Positions 7,586-12,276 of a DNA stretch of 12,276 bases are shown in pieces. Position numbers and translations under genes: made by a program. The stretch is from Spirochaetales bacterium (GTDB lineage Bacteria > Spirochaetota > Spirochaetia > Sphaerochaetales > Sphaerochaetaceae). Positions within the stretch are counted from its first letter, which is position 1, and each line of letters starts with the position of its first letter. Location of the stretch: the NCBI GenBank assembly GCA_022785155.1, contig JALFRH010000246.1, forward strand, positions 1 to 12,276, read 5' to 3'. The notes beneath the pieces were generated by a model. That model was not told where the DNA came from and did not search any database. It saw nothing but the letters and a program-made list of their open reading frames with translations.

Positions 7586-7614
7586 ATTATGCACTATATA
7601 GGAGAATTTGTAAG
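7586..7614 (-). promoter_or_regulatory. Predicted lacI promoter, possibly giving a leaderless mRNA
   Basis: On the minus strand CTTACA (7609-7614) and CATAAT (7586-7591) are 17 bases apart, matching four and five of six consensus positions. The expected start point, about seven bases beyond the -10, falls on or next to the ATG at 7579. No Shine-Dalgarno precedes that ATG, which fits leaderless translation. Confidence 0.35.
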
Positions 7615-7619
7615 TTGGT

Positions 7620-7662
7620 TTGTTTTTTCACTTCTACTCTCAGTAAAGTAAGGTTAACCTTA
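7620..7662 (+). promoter_or_regulatory. cutC start region: weak promoter and 14-bp perfect palindrome
   Basis: TAAGGTTAACCTTA at 7649-7662 is a perfect 14-bp palindrome made of the same heptamer (AAGGTTA/TAACCTT) as the site at 6574-6593, but with the half-sites overlapping at the centre. It directly follows a weak promoter candidate (TTGTTT at 7620-7625, TAAAGT at 7644-7649, 18-base spacer), so it would cover the transcription start. It lies just upstream of the cutC ribosome site GGAGG (7667-7671). The operator role is inferred. Confidence 0.42.
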
Positions 7663-7676
7663 TGGTGGAGGAAACA

Positions 7677-8423
7677 ATGGGAGACAACATCAAGATAGAA
7701 ATATGCCTTGAAGACGTTGAAAGTGTAATCAGAGCGGAAAAGGGAGGGGCGGACAGAGTCGAGTTCTGTGCCGATTTATTTGAGGGAGGAACGACTCCAT
7801 CCCTTGGAGCCTTCGTTACTGCAAGGCGCCACACTTCAATTCCAATCAACACTATGATAAGACCCCGAGGAGGAGACTTCTGTTACTCGGATGTGGAGTT
7901 TGAAGCAATGCTTGAGGATGTAAAGGCCTTCAAAAACCACGGGGCCGATGGCATTGTCTTTGGCATCCTCAACCCTGACGGCACCATAGACAAAGAGAGA
8001 TCCGAGAGAGTCATTGAAGCTGCAAGGCCCCTTCCTGTAACCTTTCACAGGGCCTTCGATATGTCCAAGGACCTCTTCCAGTCTCTTGAGGACCTTATAG
8101 ATTTGGGAGTGGACAGAATCCTTACCAGCGGCGGCGAGCCCACTGTAATGGAAGGAATAGTCAACCTTGAAAAACTGGTACAGGCAGCCGGGGATAGAAT
8201 AATCATAATGCCAGGCTGCGGCATAACTGAAAGCAACTTCACATATTTGAAAGACAAGGTGAAAGCCAAAGAGTATCACGTATATCTTCCAAAGGAAGAG
8301 GAATCAAAAATGAAGTGGAGACCAGGCCATATCTATATGGGAGGAATGCTTCGTCAGGCAGAGTTCCAGATTGTCCATACTTCACAGGATAGAGTAAGGG
8401 ATATAGTGGGCAAAAAACAATGA
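7677..8423 (+). CDS. cutC: CutC family protein
   Basis: A 248-residue TIM-barrel protein of the CutC family. The start at 7677 has GGAGG five bases upstream; an in-frame ATG at 7662 lies inside the palindrome and before the ribosome site, so I reject it. Motifs matching E. coli CutC appear in order: EIC (Cys10), GGADRVEFCADLFEGG (Cys31) with TPSLG, IRPRGGDFCYSD (Cys69), VTFHRAFDM (residues 121-129) and RILTSGG. The C-terminal third is more divergent: MAGAG is MPGCG (Cys181), and EVHSSA is EYHVYLP around His201. The family was named for copper tolerance in E. coli, but its biochemical role is uncertain and a catalytic barrel is possible. It overlaps the M81 metallopeptidase gene by four bases (ATGA), so the two are co-translated under the divergent LacI-type regulator, which favours a metabolic role over copper handling (inference). 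Confidence 0.9.
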   Translation: MGDNIKIEICLEDVESVIRAEKGGADRVEFCADLFEGGTTPSLGAFVTARRHTSIPINTMIRPRGGDFCYSDVEFEAMLEDVKAFKNHGADGIVFGILNPDGTIDKERSERVIEAARPLPVTFHRAFDMSKDLFQSLEDLIDLGVDRILTSGGEPTVMEGIVNLEKLVQAAGDRIIIMPGCGITESNFTYLKDKVKAKEYHVYLPKEEESKMKWRPGHIYMGGMLRQAEFQIVHTSQDRVRDIVGKKQ

Positions 8424-9886
8424 GAGTACTTGTAGGCGGTCTCCACCATGAAAGTGATACTTTCAATCCCATTATCACCAATAGTTGTGATGTCAGGATT
8501 ATAAGAGGTAAAGAACTAATCGAAACCAAAAGAGAAGATTCCATAACCGGAATAATAGAAACCTTGCTTTCCAGCAATATCGAAGTGGTCCCCACTCTCA
8601 TTGCCAGGGCGGTTCCCAATGGCGAATGGGATCCCATTTTGTATAAAACACTAAAGGAAGAGATACTGGAAACGGCAAGGAAGGAAAAACTGGACGGCAT
8701 ATGTCTTGCCCTCCACGGTTCCATGAGGATCAAGGATATAGGAGAGGCAGAGGGAGACTTGTTGGAGAGCTTGAGAATGATTCATCCCTCCATTCCCATC
8801 GTCACATCCTTGGATATGCACGGAACCATATCCAAAAGAATGCTGGATAACGCAGATGCTTTTGTCGGTTACAAGACAGCTCCCCACATAGATGAAAGGG
8901 AGACGGGAAGAGAGGCTGCAAAACTTTTGATCCATGCCCTGAAGGGAGGAAAGCTCTCCATGTCCGCCATCCATATTCCTTTCCTTGTTGCGGGAGAAAA
9001 GAGCGAAACCAGTGTCGAGCCAATGAAAGGAATAATGGAGATGGTAAGGAAGGAAGAAGAAAAAGAAGGAATCCTCTCATCTTCAATTCTCATGGGCTTT
9101 CCTTGGGCGGACACCGAAGACGGAGGAGTGACTGCAATATCTGTAACAGACGGCTCGAAAGAAAGGGCCTATGAAAGCGCTTCCCTTCTCGCTTCAATCT
9201 TTTGGAATAAGAGAAACGAGTTCATATTCTATAATGAGACAAGGATGCCCGAAGAAGCTCCTGAAAGAATAATGGAACTGATAAAGGAGGGAAAGTGTCC
9301 TGTCGTTGTAAGCGATAGCGGCGATAACCCTACGGCAGGAGCCAGCCAGGACAACACAGAGTTCCTGAAGATTCTTCTCTCTTCCCCAGATATAAAAGTT
9401 CTTGAACCAAGCTTGGTTTATCAAGCTTTCTATGACCCGGTTTTATTGGAGAAATCTTTTGAAAAGGGGGAAGGAGAAATAGTAGAAGGGAATCTCGGAG
9501 CATATTTTGATAGAGAAAAGAGCACTCCCATAAAAGTAAGGGCAAAAGTGAAGAAACTTTTGAGAAACTGGGGTGAACTATATAAGACAGACCTGGCCCT
9601 TTTGGATGTAGACGGCATAGATGTAATACTGACAAGCCGACATGTGGGCTGCTATGACGTTGATATGATGGGAGCTTTGGGAATAGATATCAGGGAGAGA
9701 AAAGCTGTAGTTGTAAAACTAGGATATCTGGAACCTGAGATCAGAGCCCTCTCTTCTTCATCCTTCATGGTACTTACAAAGGGAAGTTCCGATGAGATTC
9801 TCCAGCGTCTTCCCTATAGTAGAATCAAGAGGCCTATTTGGCCTTTGGACAAGGAAGGCGACTGGAAACTTGAGAGACTGAAATAA
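8420..9886 (+). CDS. M81 family metallopeptidase (MlrC-like)
   Basis: A 488-residue protein of the M81/MlrC family, whose founding member MlrC performs the last peptide cleavage in microcystin breakdown. The N-terminus carries GGLHHESDTFNP (residues 6-17). The predicted zinc ligands by comparison with MlrC are Asp132 and His134 in LDMHG and His156 in APHIDERETG. ALHGSM (97-102), GFPWADTEDGG (226-236) and SDSGDNPTAGAS (298-309) are further family-typical blocks. The C-terminal MlrC domain follows, with TSRHVG (405-410) and DIRERKAVVVK. Length is normal and there is no signal peptide, so it is cytoplasmic. The ATG overlaps the cutC stop as ATGA; its own ribosome site is weak, consistent with translational coupling. 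Most relatives are in bacteria with no exposure to microcystin, so the true substrate is probably another small peptide or amide. A hairpin follows the gene. Confidence 0.92.
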   Translation: MRVLVGGLHHESDTFNPIITNSCDVRIIRGKELIETKREDSITGIIETLLSSNIEVVPTLIARAVPNGEWDPILYKTLKEEILETARKEKLDGICLALHGSMRIKDIGEAEGDLLESLRMIHPSIPIVTSLDMHGTISKRMLDNADAFVGYKTAPHIDERETGREAAKLLIHALKGGKLSMSAIHIPFLVAGEKSETSVEPMKGIMEMVRKEEEKEGILSSSILMGFPWADTEDGGVTAISVTDGSKERAYESASLLASIFWNKRNEFIFYNETRMPEEAPERIMELIKEGKCPVVVSDSGDNPTAGASQDNTEFLKILLSSPDIKVLEPSLVYQAFYDPVLLEKSFEKGEGEIVEGNLGAYFDREKSTPIKVRAKVKKLLRNWGELYKTDLALLDVDGIDVILTSRHVGCYDVDMMGALGIDIRERKAVVVKLGYLEPEIRALSSSSFMVLTKGSSDEILQRLPYSRIKRPIWPLDKEGDWKLERLK

Positions 9887-9897
9887 AGATTTGAATT

Positions 9898-9931
9898 GGG
9901 GACAAAACCTAGCTTGATCGGGTTTGTCCTC
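9898..9931 (+). terminator. Hairpin after the M81 gene, probable terminator
   Basis: GGACAAAACC (9900-9909) pairs with GGGTTTGTCC (9920-9929) over a 10-base loop: seven perfect pairs, one mismatch and two more pairs, with possible outward extension. It begins 12 bases after the M81 stop. The following T-rich stretch (ATTTTGCTTCTTTT) is not an immediate T-run, so the call is moderate. Confidence 0.5.
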
Positions 9932-10180
9932 AGTCCATTTTGCTTCTTTTAAAGCCTCCTGACCAAAAGGAAAACTCTCCAAAAAGAGTGAGGGACAACT
10001 TTGTTTCACCCTTGTAGGCAATCTAATGGAGAATATGTTCTGGTTCTTCAGTGCAAAGTTTACTATTCTCCCTGTTTTGCTTGCCATGCCGTATTGGCCC
10101 TCTTAGGATGGTTGGTTCCTTACATCATGTATGACCATAGCCCCAGACAAAGCATTGTGGAAGAATTGAGGGACTCTTAA
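9932..10180. other. Non-coding stretch with no recognisable gene
   Basis: About 250 bases between the M81 hairpin and the convergent terminator. There is a stop-free plus-strand frame of 62 codons (9992-10177, ending TAA at 10178-10180) that begins after a stop and has no early start codon or ribosome site. A minus-strand frame here runs into the M81 3' end and the hairpin. Neither resembles a family I know. A small hairpin, ACTCT-CCAAAA-AGAGT, lies near 9973-9988. It could be a decayed gene or insertion remnant, but nothing proves it. Confidence 0.4.
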
Positions 10181-10219
10181 AAATACTGTCGTCCTCTGTC
10201 TTTTTGGGCAGAGGACGAC
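10180..10219 (-). terminator. Strong Rho-independent terminator for the epimerase gene
   Basis: A perfect 11-bp stem, GTCGTCCTCTG (10188-10198) and CAGAGGACGAC (10209-10219), encloses a 10-base loop. On the minus strand it is followed by AGTATTTTTAAG. It lies 70 bases past the stop codon of the aldose-epimerase homologue and faces the cutC-M81 unit from the other side. The 69 bases between it and the stop hold only a short palindrome, AGCTATAGCT. Confidence 0.75.
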
Positions 10220-10288
10220 TTCCAGTTCCGCTACATTTTAGGGCAATATTACGTTGCAGCTATAGCTAATCCCATAAAATGTCGATGC

Positions 10289-11149
10289 TTAGAATACGTG
10301 GAAAGAGTTTACGTATACTACACTCTCACCCTTTTTAAGCTCTCTTGTCTCATTCATCTTCTTTATATCCAGATCCCTGGCACTGTCTCCAAAGGAAACC
10401 ATAGGCTCAAGACACACATACTGACCATGCTGAGGAGCACAAGTCCAGACTGTGAAGGTATCCATAGTGCCAAGATCAGCTTTTACACCATGAGGGCCCT
10501 TGGATGATGTAAGGGTGACTTCCCTACTCTTTACGTTATCCAGAATAATTGCACCAAAGTCTGTAAGTTCCCTTGAAAGCTTGAACTCATCTCCATCTAC
10601 AAAGGAAGGGAAATACTGGAATACTCCATTTACAGCTGTCTTCTTCGTAAGGTTCTCCTTCTGGGAGAAATGGACTGAATATGTATCAAGTTCAGTACCC
10701 TTTCCATTTATATCCAAAGAGAAGGCAGGATGCCATCCGAAAGTGTACCAAAGATCATCTTTAGCCTTTATTTCAGCCTTTGCTTCATATCCATCATCCA
10801 AGAGAGTATAAGTAACACGAAGAACAAAACCGAAAGGATAGTTTTCCTTTCTGCTCTTTTCACTGTCTCTTAATTCGAAAACAATGGATGAACCTGTATT
10901 CTCTACGAAAGTGAACTCAGTATCCCTGGCAAATCCATTGTTAGGCATATCATAGAGTACACCGTCGACACTTATCTTATTATCTCTTGTAGGACCGATC
11001 ATCGGGAAAAGAAGAGGAGCTCTTCTAAACCAATATGTCTTATCTCCCTGCCAAAGATACTCCCTGCCTTCAAAAACAAGGCTTTGTGGCTCTGCGCCCA
11101 GTGAAGACACCACCATTGTGATTTTGTCATTTTTGATTTCGTAATTCAT
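10289..11149 (-). CDS. Aldose 1-epimerase family protein, LacX type
   Basis: A 286-residue galactose-mutarotase-like protein, expected to be a beta-sandwich that interconverts alpha and beta anomers of an aldose or acts on a related sugar or sugar phosphate. Family features include LGAEPQSLVFEGREYLWQGD (residues 18-37), PLLFPMIG (45-52), MPNNGFARD (68-76), the histidine motif GWHPAF with probable catalytic acid His140, and CAPQHGQYVCLEPM with probable base Glu248, followed by SFGDS. There is no signal peptide. The ATG at 11147-11149 has AGGAAT a few bases upstream. The gene begins 55 bases after the phospholipase-D-like gene on the same strand and ends before a strong terminator, so the two may be co-transcribed, though their functions do not obviously connect. 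The sugar specificity cannot be read; LacX-type members are poorly characterised. Confidence 0.9.
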   Translation of the reverse strand: MNYEIKNDKITMVVSSLGAEPQSLVFEGREYLWQGDKTYWFRRAPLLFPMIGPTRDNKISVDGVLYDMPNNGFARDTEFTFVENTGSSIVFELRDSEKSRKENYPFGFVLRVTYTLLDDGYEAKAEIKAKDDLWYTFGWHPAFSLDINGKGTELDTYSVHFSQKENLTKKTAVNGVFQYFPSFVDGDEFKLSRELTDFGAIILDNVKSREVTLTSSKGPHGVKADLGTMDTFTVWTCAPQHGQYVCLEPMVSFGDSARDLDIKKMNETRELKKGESVVYVNSFHVF

Positions 11150-11204
11150 GGTCTATTCCTTTTTTTAGATTATGTGACTATTTGAGAAAAACTGAAATAG
11201 GAAA

Positions 11205-12276
11205 TCATCCTCCGAAGAATACAATAAGGAATCCCAAAAAGGATCCATATTCGTTCTTTCTCTTCTCCAGCTCCTCTCTACTGACCAGTATTGGATAGCC
11301 ACCGCTTTCCTTCGCCATGTTTTTGGCTTTCTCAGAAACGGAAGGGGAATCCATGACCAGAACAAGCTCATGGGAGAGGGCCATGGATCTGAAGTTGAAG
11401 TTGCTGGAACCTATGACGAGCCATCGGTCGTCGACAACCATCATCTTCATATGGAACAGAGGATAGGCCTCCCCATCTTTGTCGTTTGTGACATCGTAGT
11501 ATTCTGCACCTGTGTATGAGATCATATCCTCCATTCCCCAAGCCATACCTGACTTAAGGTATGTTCTTGGATCCTGGGAAACAAGGATATCGAAGTCGAC
11601 GCCTCTGTCTACAGCCATTTTTACAGCATTCTTCATGTTTCCATCCATTACAGGAAGAAATGGACATAAAAACACAGATTCCTTCGCTTCGTTTATCAGG
11701 GAGCCATACATTCCTGAAATAGAGACATCATCCTTATATATGTCCCTATTGAAAAGCCATGCCCTATACTCACCATCCCCTTCATAGGTCTTGAAAAAAG
11801 AAGAGTCTATGTAATCCACCGAGCCGCTGTTCCATGTGGAGACAAACTCCTCCATGAGAATCCTGCTTAGACTTGGAGAGTGGAAGAGATACATGCTGTC
11901 CCTTTGGTTCTTCTCCCCGGCACCAATGGAGATGTAGTTGAGGTTCATACCTCCGATTGCAGCCACCTTTCCATCTATTACTACCAGCTTACGATGGTCT
12001 CTGACCAAGAGTTGGGTTGGATTAATGGCATGTGTAAAGGATAAGGGGGCATAGATAAGGAGATTTATACCACTATCTCTCAGATAGTTGAGAGGAGTCA
12101 TGACAAACTTTGTATCCGTCATATCCATATTGGAGGAACCGTCGACTATCAAATATATTCTGACGCCCTTAGATGCTTTCTCTTCCATTATGGAAAAGAG
12201 ATTCTCAAGCCTTGAGGAAGAGGATCCCAAATAAAGGGACATCAATATATAATCCTCAGCCTTTTCCACTTCCTCT
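11205..12276 (-). CDS. Phospholipase D / cardiolipin synthase-like protein (N-terminus beyond window edge)
   Basis: The 3' part of a gene encoding a PLD-superfamily protein; 356 residues are visible and the frame stays open to the edge, so the true start lies outside. A GTG at 12267-12269 is probably an internal valine, because EEVEKAEDYILMSLYL is the usual opening of the first PLD domain. Both HKD motifs are intact: HRKLVVID (11973-11996) followed by GGMN, and HMKMMVVD (11430-11453) followed by GSSNFNFRS. The second domain is preceded by VFLCPFLP. This arrangement fits bacterial cardiolipin synthases, which join two phosphatidylglycerols at the membrane, but related phosphodiesterases share it. 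The N-terminal membrane segments of a true Cls would lie outside the window. The C-terminus ends in a short hydrophobic tail (FLGFLIVFFGG). Confidence 0.85.
   Translation of the reverse strand, partial: EEVEKAEDYILMSLYLGSSSSRLENLFSIMEEKASKGVRIYLIVDGSSNMDMTDTKFVMTPLNYLRDSGINLLIYAPLSFTHAINPTQLLVRDHRKLVVIDGKVAAIGGMNLNYISIGAGEKNQRDSMYLFHSPSLSRILMEEFVSTWNSGSVDYIDSSFFKTYEGDGEYRAWLFNRDIYKDDVSISGMYGSLINEAKESVFLCPFLPVMDGNMKNAVKMAVDRGVDFDILVSQDPRTYLKSGMAWGMEDMISYTGAEYYDVTNDKDGEAYPLFHMKMMVVDDRWLVIGSSNFNFRSMALSHELVLVMDSPSVSEKAKNMAKESGGYPILVSREELEKRKNEYGSFLGFLIVFFGG

Noticed and set aside
7836..8279. Minus-strand 147-codon open frame inside cutC
   Set aside because: It is antisense to a well-conserved gene whose family motifs fully explain the region.
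9758..10087. Minus-strand 109-codon open frame
   Set aside because: It runs antisense through the 3' end of the M81 gene and through its hairpin, has no ribosome site and resembles no known protein.
12267..12269. GTG as the start of the phospholipase-D-like protein
   Set aside because: The frame is open to the window edge, and the residues around it match the interior of a PLD domain opening, so it is probably an internal valine.

Overview
The window looks like chromosomal DNA of a diderm, probably gut- or host-associated spirochaete (Spirochaetota, Sphaerochaetales/Treponema-like), with GC estimated by eye in the low-to-mid 40s. Support: an outer-membrane barrel protein ending in aromatic Phe, several short-lipobox lipoproteins, an exported solute-binding protein with the 'FAQGAAE' signal-peptide junction common in this group, heavy AGA/AGG arginine use, and a BspA/InlB-type surface lipoprotein. 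The taxon is inferred; no rRNA or other marker gene is present.

Layout. Left edge (1-619, minus): the N-terminal 206 residues of a PstS-type phosphate-binding protein, running off the window. A 273-bp divergent gap carries its likely promoter with a perfect 17-bp palindrome between the -35 and -10 elements. 893-2065 (plus): a lipoprotein with one InlB/Listeria-Bacteroides repeat and six 23-residue BspA-type leucine-rich repeats. 2080-4087 (minus): a lipoprotein gene and an outer-membrane barrel gene one base apart, the second Shine-Dalgarno lying inside the first gene. 4142-5122 (minus): a type II-like L-asparaginase without a signal peptide. A hairpin terminator separates it from the upstream MATE exporter (5218-6525), itself preceded by a LacI-family regulator (6578-7579).

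Divergently from lacI lies a two-gene unit, cutC (7677-8423) and an M81/MlrC-family metallopeptidase (8420-9886), joined by an ATGA overlap. Then comes a roughly 400-bp non-coding stretch with terminators from both sides, a LacX-type aldose-1-epimerase homologue (10289-11149, minus), and a phospholipase D/cardiolipin-synthase-like protein (11205-12276, minus) whose start lies beyond the right edge.

How it may work together. The most interesting part is the LacI-centred locus at 6.5-9.9 kb. Inverted repeats built from one heptamer, AAGGTTA/TAACCTT, sit at the predicted MATE promoter (LacI-like operator geometry with a central CG) and at the cutC start region. This suggests one local regulator controls both a CutC-M81 enzyme pair and an exporter, perhaps for handling a small peptide-like or sugar-linked compound. 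That is inference: substrate and effector cannot be read from the sequence. I found no CRISPR array, tRNA, rRNA, complete insertion sequence or phage gene.
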